NCBI GenBank assembly: GCA_900539265.1
Contig: UQBM01000027.1
Span: 1-20,896, forward strand
DNA from: an uncultured Mollicutes bacterium
GTDB taxonomy: Bacteria; Bacillota_I; Bacilli_A; ML615J-28; CAG-313
Length of the DNA stretch: 20,896 nt
Reading direction: 5' to 3'
Shown: one piece after another, positions 6,848 to 15,200 of the stretch
Layout: each line of letters begins with the position of its first letter
Numbering within the stretch: position 1 is the first letter of the stretch
The notes under the pieces: generated by a model
The model's database searches: none
Told to the model about the DNA's origin: nothing
The model's input: the letters and a program-made list of their open reading frames with translations, nothing else
Position numbers and translations under genes: made by a program

Positions 6848-7978
6848 TTATTCCTCGCAAGGTGGATTTGTTATATTTCCTAAAATAACTGCCTTTTTTG
6901 CTCCAGTAACAAATGGAAGATTTGATGGTTGATTTAAAATTGTCATATGACCTAAAATAGCAAATCCAAAAGCTTCATATGCATCTATTTGATCACTTAT
7001 AGTAATTTTAGCCGCTAAATTTTTTCTTAATATATCAACCAAAAACTGATTGTGTGCTCCCCCACCCGATAAGACTATTTCATCAATATCAGGTAAAAAT
7101 AAGTTATATTCTTTAATAATAGTATAGGCAGTATAAGCTGTTATAGTAGCAATTACATCCTCATTTTTTGTAGTATAATTTTTAATTTTAGAAATTAAAT
7201 TATCTAAATATTGATCATTATACTTTTCTCGTCCAGTGCTTTTTGGATATGGGATATATAAATAAGAATCTTCTAAAATCTCATTTAATACTTCAATAAT
7301 AATATTTCCTTTTTTTGCAATATTTCCAAAAGCATCATAAGGCAAATTATATAATTTTTGCATTGCACCATCTATTAACATATTGCCAGGTCCTGTATCA
7401 AAAGCAATCACATCATCAGGATTACCATTTTTTTTCAAATAACAAACATTACCTATACCACCAATATTTTGAAAAGCAATACTCTTGTTTTGATTTTTAT
7501 ATAATTGATAATTTACAAAAGGAATGAGTGGGGCTCCACTTCCACCAGCAGCCATATCCATCGTTCTAAAATTACTAATAACTTTTTTATTAAATTCATA
7601 GGCAATAACAGCAGGTTCACCAATTTGCAAAGTAGAAGAAAAATATCCATCCATATGATTGGGATTATGCCAAATCGTCTGACCATGCATAGCAATGAAC
7701 TCTACTTCTTCCATATTACAACTTGTATCATTTACAAATTTTTTAATCGCTTCTACATACGCATAGGCAATTTCATAATTTAAACTACAAATCTTTTGAA
7801 CCGTTGATGTGTCATTTTTTGACACTTCCTTAATTTTGTTAATTAAACCTAAACTATAATTATAACTTTTAAATTTTTCCACCTCATACTTATAATCATT
7901 TTCAATCTTATTAATATTAACAAGACAAATATCTATTCCATCAAGTGAGGTTCCACTCATAATTCCAATAGCTTTCAT
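6848..7978 (-). CDS. anmK: Anhydro-N-acetylmuramic acid kinase
   Basis: AnmK opens the 1,6-anhydro ring of anhydro-MurNAc with ATP to give MurNAc-6-phosphate, the MurQ substrate. The protein starts with IGIMSGTSLDGID (phosphate-binding loop), has AFDTGPGNMLID in the middle with the conserved Asp, and LSGGGAHN near the C-terminus. At 376 residues it is full length for the family. Two ATG codons lie in tandem; the second (ending at 7978) is better spaced from AGGAG, and the first would add one Met. It sits between murK and murQ with gaps of 13-16 and 4 bp. Its presence suggests that the cell meets anhydro-muropeptides made by lytic transglycosylases, its own or from other bacteria. Confidence 0.96.
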   Translation of the reverse strand: MKAIGIMSGTSLDGIDICLVNINKIENDYKYEVEKFKSYNYSLGLINKIKEVSKNDTSTVQKICSLNYEIAYAYVEAIKKFVNDTSCNMEEVEFIAMHGQTIWHNPNHMDGYFSSTLQIGEPAVIAYEFNKKVISNFRTMDMAAGGSGAPLIPFVNYQLYKNQNKSIAFQNIGGIGNVCYLKKNGNPDDVIAFDTGPGNMLIDGAMQKLYNLPYDAFGNIAKKGNIIIEVLNEILEDSYLYIPYPKSTGREKYNDQYLDNLISKIKNYTTKNEDVIATITAYTAYTIIKEYNLFLPDIDEIVLSGGGAHNQFLVDILRKNLAAKITISDQIDAYEAFGFAILGHMTILNQPSNLPFVTGAKKAVILGNITNPPCEE

Positions 7979-7994
7979 CATTATCTCCTATTCA

Positions 7995-8906
7995 TTAACT
8001 AGTAATTGCAAATTTATAAACTCCAAATAATTGTTCACCATAATTTATTTTATACCTCAATTTGATCTTGATATTATACATATATTCTTTAAATCCTTCA
8101 ATAATATACTTACCATCGTTATCGATAAAACCACCTGTTAAACCAATAATAGTATTATTTTTTAAATCCAATTTTTTCATTAAATTTATTGTTTGTTTGG
8201 CAAGTTCAAAACCTTCATTTTTTAATAATTTAATAGCCTGTTTATTCCCCAATTTTGCTTGTTGTTTAAAAAATATACTGAGTTTTGCAATTTCATCTTT
8301 TGAGTGTTGATAAAACAAATGATTCAATTCTCTAACATTTGCTATTTTATAATTATTTAAAAAAGCATATTCCAAATCATCAAATTGTATACCCTCTTCA
8401 TATTTATCAATAATCTTAACACAAAAATCATGAACAATTGCATATGCACTACCCTTTTCTCTTAGTAAATGACCCCAACCTCCAATTAACATAGTTTCAT
8501 TATGGTTTTTACCAAAAATTGCAACACCTGTTCCAGCAATTACAACCATTCCCGCATCTTTACTATTTTCTAAAACTGAATATAGTGCAGTTATAGTATC
8601 ACTTGTTATAATACATGTAGAAAAATATTTTTGTTCAAAATAATGCTTAACATCCTCTATACTAGGTAATGCACTAATTCCAGATACTCCAAAAACCATT
8701 TTGATAATTTTAATTGGATTGGGATAATGATTGATTGCATCAATAATCGATTTTTCAATATTCAAATACCATCTATCATAATTAACTGCTGGAGAACCAC
8801 TTTCTGAAAAACCTCTTGCTAATATTATACCATCTTTTGAAAAAATAGCTGCCTTAGAGGTAGTACCTCCTGCATCAACACAAATATAAACTTCTTTTTT
8901 ATTCAT
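7995..8906 (-). CDS. murK: N-acetylmuramic acid / N-acetylglucosamine kinase, BadF/BadG family
   Basis: The 303-residue protein is an ASKHA-fold sugar kinase: DAGGTTSKAAIF near residue 10 (phosphate 1), AGTGVAIFG near 124 and GGWGHLLREKGSAY near 142 are the BadF/BadG/NagK-type motifs. In Clostridium acetobutylicum a kinase of this family, MurK, phosphorylates both MurNAc and GlcNAc at O-6 and is encoded beside nagZ. Lying between mupG and anmK in a murQ operon makes MurNAc the likely main substrate, with GlcNAc also possible. The start overlaps the mupG stop by 8 bp (ATGAATAA) and lacks a good ribosome binding site, so translation is probably coupled to mupG. The exact sugar specificity is inferred. 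Confidence 0.85.
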   Translation of the reverse strand: MNKKEVYICVDAGGTTSKAAIFSKDGIILARGFSESGSPAVNYDRWYLNIEKSIIDAINHYPNPIKIIKMVFGVSGISALPSIEDVKHYFEQKYFSTCIITSDTITALYSVLENSKDAGMVVIAGTGVAIFGKNHNETMLIGGWGHLLREKGSAYAIVHDFCVKIIDKYEEGIQFDDLEYAFLNNYKIANVRELNHLFYQHSKDEIAKLSIFFKQQAKLGNKQAIKLLKNEGFELAKQTINLMKKLDLKNNTIIGLTGGFIDNDGKYIIEGFKEYMYNIKIKLRYKINYGEQLFGVYKFAITS

Positions 8907-9936
8907 ACTTTTTTTCTATAAAACAAAAAGGTTTTCCTTTTTTTATCTGTTCAATTATTATCTTACTAATATTTAAATGTCCAATAACATTTACTCTTCT
9001 ATCTGGTTCTAAATTTTTTAAAATAATATTTATCTCACCACTATATCTTAAAAAATCCTTATTATCCACAGTTAAATCATAAATCTTTCTTTCACAACCA
9101 TTATTAAATGGTGTTATTTCCAATTGCCTTTTACCACTTATTCTTAATAATTCATCATTATAATCTGTTCTGATATGAAAAATATCACTAATAAAATCAA
9201 AGTTTTTAAACCCATTATAAGGCTCAAACTCAATCATAATTTCTTCTTTTTGATGATATGATAAAAGTTTTAATTCCTCATTTGAGGCATATGCATCCGA
9301 AAACAATATTTCATCTATCTCACACGCTTTAAATTCCTCAATGGCTAAATTTAAGTTTATTTTGCGATGATTTTCGACTGTTGGTAAACCCTCATACATA
9401 GGAGCTCTAAAACTACAATGCGATGGTATAAATCCACTAACCGTAATACCAAGATGATGATAAAATTCAATCGTTTTTTGGCAAAACTCAATTGTATGCC
9501 CTGTATGAAGTTTGGGATAATAATTAAAACTAGCACGTATCTGCTTGGAGTTTAAACCTTTTTTAATAAGTTCTAATATTGTCTCTTGAGAAAAAGTAGA
9601 AGCATTTATTTCAATTTTGTATTTTTTTTCATTGGAAAATTTTATTATTTCATCATAATTAAAACCATAATCTAATCTCAAAGCATATAAATTTGGTGGC
9701 AATGTAATTTTATCATATACTTTTTTAGAAATATCTAGTGATAATTTCATATCTAATTTACAAACCTCATCAATCAATTCTTGCAATTCTTCAATATTAA
9801 AATTAGCTTCACTAATATGAGCAGAAGTAAAAACAATTTCATATCCTAATTGTTTAGCATTTCTAATATATTCAAGATTTTTAAAGTGATTATATTGAGA
9901 TAGTCCTATATAAACAGATACACCCTTTTTAAACAT
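8899..9936 (-). CDS. mupG: DUF871 family protein, 6-phospho-N-acetylmuramidase (MupG-like)
   Basis: The 345-residue protein has the DUF871 layout: a TIM barrel (about 1-230) starting VSVYIGLS, with LRLDYGF near 87, ASFNYYPKLHTGHT near 134 and YEGLPTVENHR near 177, then a cyclophilin-like C-terminal domain (about 240-345). The Staphylococcus aureus member MupG splits MurNAc-6-phosphate-GlcNAc inside the cell and is encoded with murQ, which fits this place. The segment SHCSFRAPMYEG departs from the more usual RGPLYEG form, so fine specificity may differ. It lies 9 bp after namZ and overlaps murK by 8 bp. The family call is firm; the substrate rests on the S. aureus precedent and operon context. 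Confidence 0.85.
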   Translation of the reverse strand: MFKKGVSVYIGLSQYNHFKNLEYIRNAKQLGYEIVFTSAHISEANFNIEELQELIDEVCKLDMKLSLDISKKVYDKITLPPNLYALRLDYGFNYDEIIKFSNEKKYKIEINASTFSQETILELIKKGLNSKQIRASFNYYPKLHTGHTIEFCQKTIEFYHHLGITVSGFIPSHCSFRAPMYEGLPTVENHRKINLNLAIEEFKACEIDEILFSDAYASNEELKLLSYHQKEEIMIEFEPYNGFKNFDFISDIFHIRTDYNDELLRISGKRQLEITPFNNGCERKIYDLTVDNKDFLRYSGEINIILKNLEPDRRVNVIGHLNISKIIIEQIKKGKPFCFIEKKYE

Positions 9937-9945
9937 ATTCTACCA

Positions 9946-11103
9946 CTATTTATAGATATAGTATTTTTTACTTATATTAAAAAAATTCTTTGAATCAACC
10001 TCAAGATTTTCAAGTTGTTCTTTAAGGGGAATCGTATTTTCAATAATAGCATCCTCCCCTGCTTCAAAATGGAATAGAGTAGGTCTTCCTTTAGTATATG
10101 GTTTATTTATTTCAAAATAATCTTTATATTTTGTTCTAATATGATAAAGCATTGTCCAACTAGTTTTTACAGCCTCAAAAACTTTTCTATCGGTTATATG
10201 TAGGAAAACTCCTCCACACAATGTCTTTTCATACTTTGAAAAAGTAGGTGTAAAATATTGAGGTCTAAAATATACTCCCTTTAAGTTGTAACTATTAAGT
10301 TCTTCTGCTAATCTTTCTGACTTTATCCAAGGAGCTCCTATTAACTCAAAAGGAGTTGTCGTTCCCCTACCTTCTGAAACATTTGTTCCTTCAAAAATAC
10401 ATGTTGCATTATAAACATAAGCGGTAGCAATAGTAGGAAGATTAGGAGTTGGTATTACCCATGGTAACTTAGTATCTTCGAAATCCATCCATCTTTCATA
10501 ATTTAACATAGGAATTATTGTTAATTTACAATTTATTTTATATTCCTCATTAAATAATTTTGCTAACTCACCCATTGTCATTCCATGACGCTGAGCAATT
10601 GGATAATATCCAACGAAAGAACGATACTTATCAACGTCTAATTTATTACCTTCAACTTTTTCACAATTTATTGGATTAGGCCGATCAAATACAACAAACT
10701 CTTTATCAAATTCAGCACATGCTTGCATACAATATGCCATTGTATAAATAAATGTATAATATCTTGAGCCACAATCTTGAATATCAATTGACATAATATC
10801 AATTTTATCCATTATTTCTTTTGATGGTCTTCTGGTTTCCCCATACAAACTATATACCATAATTCCTGTTTCATCATCAACATACGATTCTAAATGCTCA
10901 CCTGCTTGAATACTTGCTCTTATTCCGTGCTCGGGAGAAAATAATGCTACTAAATTAGTTTTTTCATTAAGAATTTCAATTGAACTTTTAAAATTTGAAG
11001 CTATACCTGTTGGATTTGTAATAAGTCCTATTCTTTTTTTGGCAAAAACAGACTTAAATTCATCTATTCTCTCTATTCCTAAAATCGTTTTTTTATTTGT
11101 CAT
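9946..11103 (-). CDS. namZ: Exo-beta-N-acetylmuramidase (DUF1343), without signal peptide
   Basis: The 385-residue protein belongs to the DUF1343/YbbC family, whose Bacillus subtilis member NamZ removes MurNAc from the non-reducing end of peptidoglycan fragments. Family marks are IGLITNPTG near residue 25, LFSPEHGIRA near 54, DIQDCGSRYYTFIYTM near 107, VFDRPNPIN near 137 and the EGTNVSEGRGTTTPFE block near 239. The N-terminus (MTNKKTILGIERIDEFK) is charged, with no Sec signal or lipobox, unlike the secreted B. subtilis enzyme. The start is well set by AGGAGG eight bases upstream and an 11-bp overlap with the previous gene. NamZ therefore probably works in the cytoplasm after NagZ, giving free MurNAc for MurK. 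Confidence 0.93.
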   Translation of the reverse strand: MTNKKTILGIERIDEFKSVFAKKRIGLITNPTGIASNFKSSIEILNEKTNLVALFSPEHGIRASIQAGEHLESYVDDETGIMVYSLYGETRRPSKEIMDKIDIMSIDIQDCGSRYYTFIYTMAYCMQACAEFDKEFVVFDRPNPINCEKVEGNKLDVDKYRSFVGYYPIAQRHGMTMGELAKLFNEEYKINCKLTIIPMLNYERWMDFEDTKLPWVIPTPNLPTIATAYVYNATCIFEGTNVSEGRGTTTPFELIGAPWIKSERLAEELNSYNLKGVYFRPQYFTPTFSKYEKTLCGGVFLHITDRKVFEAVKTSWTMLYHIRTKYKDYFEINKPYTKGRPTLFHFEAGEDAIIENTIPLKEQLENLEVDSKNFFNISKKYYIYK

Positions 11104-11794
11104 CTTTGATATCCTCCTCTACTTTTTTATTTATTTCTTCAAAATCAATTTTTGCAAAACGATAATAAATTGGAGTAGTAATCTTTATTACTAAATAAAG
11201 TGGTAAACTAATACCAATAATCATCCAAATTCCTAAAACCCAAGGAACAAATAAACATAATACTAAAACACCTACAATTACAATAACGGCAAAAAGCATT
11301 AATAGTGTTGTTAAAAAATATCTTACTGAAACATACATTGATGTTTTAAAAATTTGTATATTATTAAGTTTATTAAAAGTAATAATAAGTAATGGTGTAT
11401 GAACAATGATAAAAGTAAAAACAATAAGACAAATTACAATAACAACAATTCCAATTTGAGCAAAAATCTCCATCATTTCACTATTTCCAAAATCTTGATA
11501 ACTCCAAAAGAAATATCCATAAATTCCTGCTGCAAAACTTAATAGAAAAAATAACCCCATTAAAAATGATTTCCCAAAATACGTTTTAAAATTTTTGAAA
11601 TAAGGTTTAAAGATAGCGGTTTCTGTTATATTATTTTTTATAGTAGCAGTAGCCGCAACGATTGCGGGAAATATTGTTACAACTGGAATTGAAATTATTA
11701 TTATTAAAAGATTGATTACTAATAGTTTATATAATAAATCAAAAAATCGATAAGTCTTTGATGAGTATTTTTTTTCGATATTCTCAATCTTCAT
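11093..11794 (-). CDS. DUF624 (YesL-like) integral membrane protein
   Basis: This is a 233-residue membrane protein with about five or six transmembrane segments, beginning YRFFDLLYKLLVINLLIII, and ending in a charged cytoplasmic tail (NKKVEEDIKDDK). The pattern is that of DUF624/YesL proteins, which are commonly encoded with ABC sugar uptake genes in Bacillota; their biochemical role is unknown. I place the start at 11794 because AAAGGAAAT sits 8-9 bases upstream of that ATG. An in-frame ATG at 11812 would put the start within about 8 bases of the predicted transcription start and has no ribosome binding site. It is the first gene of the ten-gene minus-strand operon and overlaps namZ by 11 bp. 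Confidence 0.8.
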   Translation of the reverse strand: MKIENIEKKYSSKTYRFFDLLYKLLVINLLIIIISIPVVTIFPAIVAATATIKNNITETAIFKPYFKNFKTYFGKSFLMGLFFLLSFAAGIYGYFFWSYQDFGNSEMMEIFAQIGIVVIVICLIVFTFIIVHTPLLIITFNKLNNIQIFKTSMYVSVRYFLTTLLMLFAVIVIVGVLVLCLFVPWVLGIWMIIGISLPLYLVIKITTPIYYRFAKIDFEEINKKVEEDIKDDK

Positions 11795-11826
11795 ATTCAG
11801 ATTTCCTTTCATCAGATTACTTATAT

Positions 11827-11832
11827 ATTATA
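11827..11832 (-). promoter_or_regulatory. Probable -10 box of the DUF624-to-lctD operon
   Basis: The minus strand reads a perfect TATAAT here, about 33 bases upstream of the chosen start codon and downstream of the terminator of the previous unit. No good -35 box is seen at the usual distance (the region is AT-only with AAGACT at best), and no cre-like site is visible. A separate promoter at this point is supported mainly by position. Confidence 0.5.
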
Positions 11833-11891
11833 TCATATTTTTTTATATTAGTCTTTTATAAAGTAATAAAAAATATTGTTTAATAAATATG

Positions 11892-11923
11892 AAAAAAGTT
11901 CCCCTAACATTAGGAGAACTTTT
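11892..11923 (-). terminator. Strong intrinsic terminator after the solute-binding protein gene
   Basis: On the minus strand AAAAGTTCTCCTAA pairs with TTAGGGGAACTTTT (plus 11894-11907 with 11910-11923; 13-14 bp, one G-U, very small loop) and runs into T residues. It lies 33 bases after the stop of the binding protein gene and before the promoter of the next operon, so it separates the two units. Some read-through cannot be excluded. Confidence 0.9.
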
Positions 11924-11956
11924 AACATCTATACTATCAGATTATAATATTAAATA

Positions 11957-14218
11957 TTATATCCATCCCATATCACGAAGTGCTTGTTCATAAGCTGGTT
12001 GAATTGAATTTAATTCAGTAGCAGCAGAAATTGTTGAATTTGAACAAATCTTTGAAGCAAGTACCCAGAATCCATTAGGACCAAAGTGTGATCCACCACC
12101 TGCTGTCATTGAAATTAAATCTAGTAATTCAAAATATGTTTTACCTTGTACTGACATGATTACATCAGCATAAATTTCATGGTCAAACTTAGTTAATAAC
12201 CAGTTACGATATGCTTCATCTTCTTCAACTTCAGCAACATCAGGATCTGCTCCTAATCCATCATATAAATCATAAATTACTGCAAATATAATTTTATTAT
12301 CAATTTTTTGTTTTCCGTTTTTAGTATCTAAAATAGAATAACAACTTGTTGAAGTATAAGGGATTAAGAAATTTGAATTAGATAAGTCTAAACCTTTAAT
12401 ATATTCACCACTATCTTTAACTAATTCTAATGGTTCATCATTTGCGTTAAGTATAGCTTCACTTGAATCAAACGTTATTATTGGAGTTCCACCTTGACCA
12501 TCTGCTGTTGGATATGGAACTGCTCCAATTGAGAATGTACATTGTGCTGGATCAAATCTTGATGCATCGTCAATAAACCATAAATCGCCATGTACAATTG
12601 CACTACGTCCTTGTAGAAAAGATGTGGCAACATCTTCTACACCTCTTGGTTCATAAGCTGATGTTGATCTTAAACTTTGAATTTGGGTAACTTTATTGAT
12701 TACTTCTGGTGAAGTTAAACCTAAACTTGGTCTAGATGTTGAGATTCTAACACCACTTGCTGCAGTTGCACCAATAATGAATTCAGCATATCCTACTGAT
12801 AATGCATAATATTTAGAACCATCAGATGAAACTTTTGATGATAATGCAGTTTGTAATTCATTAACATATTGTTCAAATTTTGTCCAAGTCCATTCACCTT
12901 TTAACCATAATTCAGCAGGATTTTCAAGTCCACTTTTAGCAATTAAATCTTCGTTGAAATACATAAAATAATCTGGTCTAACACTACCTTGAATATATCC
13001 GTATACTCTTTGTGATGTAGATGCTACTTGATTATTTGTTGAATCTTGTTGATATGTTCCTGGAACATATTCTTTTGAACCTTTTGATGTTTCAACATAT
13101 CCTATTTCTGTAAAAATACCCTCAGTAACACGACCTTGTTGATCGATTCTAGCAAGTTCAGCTAAGCAACCAGCAGAAACTAATGTTGGAATCCAAGAAC
13201 TTGCAATATTAACAACATAGTAATCATTGTTTGCAAACCAGCCTGATGGTTGATTATCCTTAATGTATTTGATACGAGAAGGACCCCAAGAAGCAGAATC
13301 ATCCCAATTTACATATGAAATCATAATTCCATATTTTGATTCTACATCACGTTGATGTCTTTGTTTAATGTTTTGTGAAGTTCCTGTATAATTAGTATTA
13401 AATGGATCAAATTGTTCAACTGGTAATACTAAAATTTTGAACTCTAATTGGTTACCTTTCCAGCCACCTGTTTGTTGATTTGGTTCCCATTTTGGTGTAT
13501 AAACTCCTGGAGTACTTCCACCATTTTTAGTCCAAGATGCAACTAATGTAATATTATCTTCAATCTTAGTATTTGTATTAAATTGACTACCATTTAAAGT
13601 CCAATAATTGAACGTATAACCTTCACGTGTAGGTGTTGGAAGTGTTGCTATAGTAGTTCCTTCTGGAACTCTAATTGTAGAAGTCTCACCAGCTGGAAGT
13701 GTACCACCATTTACATCTAATGTTACTGTAAAGTAATTTACATCACTTTTTTCTTCCCAAACTGCTCTTAAAACAAAACTTTCTTTTACTGGAGTTGTGA
13801 AATCATAAGCTGAATCACCTTTATTCCAGCCCTTAAAATCAAATCCCTCCCTTGTAGGATCTGCTGGTTTTGTTACAGTTTTACCATATTCAACTGTTTG
13901 TGGAGATACAGACGAACCACCACTCGTTGTAAAGGTTATTGTAAAAGTTTTTACTTTCCAAACGGCATTTAAAGTAATGTCTTCTTTTACAGCTGATGAG
14001 AAATTATATTTAGAATCACCTAAATACCATCCATCAAATTCGCTTCCCTCTTTTGTAGGATCTGCTGGTTTTGCTACAGTTTTTCCCTTTTTAACTTCAA
14101 CTGGATCAATACTTGTTCCACCATTTGAGTTAAATGTTACTGTAAATTTCTTTGAACAACTAGTCAAAGTAAAAACAGCAATGATTGTTAGTAAAAATAC
14201 TAAAAATCTTTTTTTCAT
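11957..14218 (-). CDS. Lipoprotein ABC solute-binding protein with three N-terminal InlB-type beta repeats
   Basis: The 753-residue protein has a lipoprotein signal peptide with lipobox LTSC (Cys21). Three Listeria/Bacteroides-type (Flg_new/InlB B) repeats follow at residues about 25-87, 92-154 and 163-229, each with F-T-V/I-T-F, NGG or SGG, PTREG and an A-V/S-W end. From about 250 the sequence is a family 1 extracellular sugar-binding domain: YFNEDLIAKSGLENPAELWLKGEWTWTKFEQ near 409-440 is typical. No permease or ATPase gene lies in the window, so the partner transporter is elsewhere. Position beside the salvage genes suggests a peptidoglycan-derived sugar or muropeptide as ligand, but this is inferred. 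It is 13 bp after the GNAT gene, with GGGTGA as ribosome binding site. Confidence 0.88.
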   Translation of the reverse strand: MKKRFLVFLLTIIAVFTLTSCSKKFTVTFNSNGGTSIDPVEVKKGKTVAKPADPTKEGSEFDGWYLGDSKYNFSSAVKEDITLNAVWKVKTFTITFTTSGGSSVSPQTVEYGKTVTKPADPTREGFDFKGWNKGDSAYDFTTPVKESFVLRAVWEEKSDVNYFTVTLDVNGGTLPAGETSTIRVPEGTTIATLPTPTREGYTFNYWTLNGSQFNTNTKIEDNITLVASWTKNGGSTPGVYTPKWEPNQQTGGWKGNQLEFKILVLPVEQFDPFNTNYTGTSQNIKQRHQRDVESKYGIMISYVNWDDSASWGPSRIKYIKDNQPSGWFANNDYYVVNIASSWIPTLVSAGCLAELARIDQQGRVTEGIFTEIGYVETSKGSKEYVPGTYQQDSTNNQVASTSQRVYGYIQGSVRPDYFMYFNEDLIAKSGLENPAELWLKGEWTWTKFEQYVNELQTALSSKVSSDGSKYYALSVGYAEFIIGATAASGVRISTSRPSLGLTSPEVINKVTQIQSLRSTSAYEPRGVEDVATSFLQGRSAIVHGDLWFIDDASRFDPAQCTFSIGAVPYPTADGQGGTPIITFDSSEAILNANDEPLELVKDSGEYIKGLDLSNSNFLIPYTSTSCYSILDTKNGKQKIDNKIIFAVIYDLYDGLGADPDVAEVEEDEAYRNWLLTKFDHEIYADVIMSVQGKTYFELLDLISMTAGGGSHFGPNGFWVLASKICSNSTISAATELNSIQPAYEQALRDMGWI
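13852..14083 (-). repeat. DNA direct repeat coding two of the beta repeats
   Basis: Bases 13852-13882 and 14053-14083 are identical except for one position (T/C), and lie 201 bp (67 codons) apart. They code the KPADPT(R/K)EG part of the first and second beta repeats. The near identity at DNA level suggests a fairly recent duplication or conversion of the repeat unit; the third repeat has diverged. Confidence 0.8.
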
Positions 14219-14231
14219 TTTTTCACCCTTT

Positions 14232-15191
14232 CTATTTTTTATTTATTGTTTTTGTCATATAAAAATATGACTTAAAAACCTCAAAACCAAATTGTCGATA
14301 AAAATCTAATAACCCTGTCCAATCAATAATAATGTTACTTACATTATTGTCTATTAAAACATTATGGGCATAGGCAACGATATCATAGCCTATATTTTTA
14401 TTTCGGTATGAGGTATCTACTCCAAGTGGACCAATTCCACCAAGAGCCATAAAACGTTTACGCCATGTTAGGCTGTAACTACTCAATAATATGTCTGTTG
14501 TTGGTAAACCAATTTTAGCAAAAGCACAAATAGTATTATTAATAATTCCAACTACATATTCTTTTCCTGTACCACCATTTTTAAAATAGTCAATTGTCTC
14601 TTTTTCCCAACGACCTGGCCAATTTCTTTGTACAAAAGCAATCAATTGTTCTTTATCATCTATTGAACATATTCTATAATTAATGTCAAGATTTCTAAGT
14701 TTTAACTTATCATCATTTTTTAAATAACTACTTTTTATTAGATCATAGGTATCATAGGTTCTTACAAAACCTCTTTTTTCAAACCAATTTGCACTATTTT
14801 TTAAATCTACTGGTAATCCAGGAAAATAATTTAAATAATCCTTACCAATATAAAGATTTTTTTTGCCTAATTTTTTCAAATTTAATTCAACTAAATCTAA
14901 TAATTTTGTTCCAATTCCGTTTCTTCGATTTAATCTATTTACATAAAACAAACTAATCCAACAATTTTCATCATATGTATTAATATAGAAATCCTCATTC
15001 CAAACTTTACATATAATAAAACCAATTAAATTATCATCATTAGTTACAACATATGAATATTCTAAAGAGGCATTTAATAAATTTCTTTCAAATAATTCCT
15101 TAGAAATAGGATATATTTTACCATATTCGTTATTCCATAGGTAGTAAATATTTTCTTTTTGCTTATAATCTTTTAATCTTAAATATTTCAT
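14232..15191 (-). CDS. Two-domain GNAT acetyltransferase, GlmA-like
   Basis: The 319-residue protein has two GNAT halves. The N-terminal one has RRNGIGTKLL at residues 89-98 (acetyl-CoA loop) and WFEKRGF near 136. The C-terminal one has LGVDTSYRNKNIGYDIVAYA at 256-275 and WTGLLDFYRQFGFEVFKSY near 291. In Clostridium acetobutylicum a GNAT protein, GlmA, acetylates glucosamine and glucosaminides and is encoded with nagZ and murK. That setting is close to this one, so acetylation of de-N-acetylated peptidoglycan sugars is a fair proposal but not proven. There is no ribosome binding site in the usual window; GGAGG lies about 28 bases upstream inside a hairpin. It is co-directional with the surface protein before it and the binding protein after it. 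Confidence 0.75.
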   Translation of the reverse strand: MKYLRLKDYKQKENIYYLWNNEYGKIYPISKELFERNLLNASLEYSYVVTNDDNLIGFIICKVWNEDFYINTYDENCWISLFYVNRLNRRNGIGTKLLDLVELNLKKLGKKNLYIGKDYLNYFPGLPVDLKNSANWFEKRGFVRTYDTYDLIKSSYLKNDDKLKLRNLDINYRICSIDDKEQLIAFVQRNWPGRWEKETIDYFKNGGTGKEYVVGIINNTICAFAKIGLPTTDILLSSYSLTWRKRFMALGGIGPLGVDTSYRNKNIGYDIVAYAHNVLIDNNVSNIIIDWTGLLDFYRQFGFEVFKSYFYMTKTINKK

Positions 15192-15200
15192 TTAAATAAA

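Noticed and set aside
7315..7783. Open frames on the plus strand across anmK (70 and 92 residues), and a 60-residue frame on the minus strand
   Set aside because: They overlap a full-length anmK with all family motifs, show no ribosome binding site and have no recognisable protein pattern.
11795..11812. Earlier ATG for the DUF624 gene at 11812
   Set aside because: No ribosome binding site precedes it and it is too close to the predicted transcription start; AAAGGAAAT fits the ATG at 11794.
13852..14083. Repeats in the binding protein gene as a CRISPR array or phase-variation tract
   Set aside because: The repeats are 201 bp apart, in frame, and code protein repeat units; there are no short regular spacers or slippage tracts.
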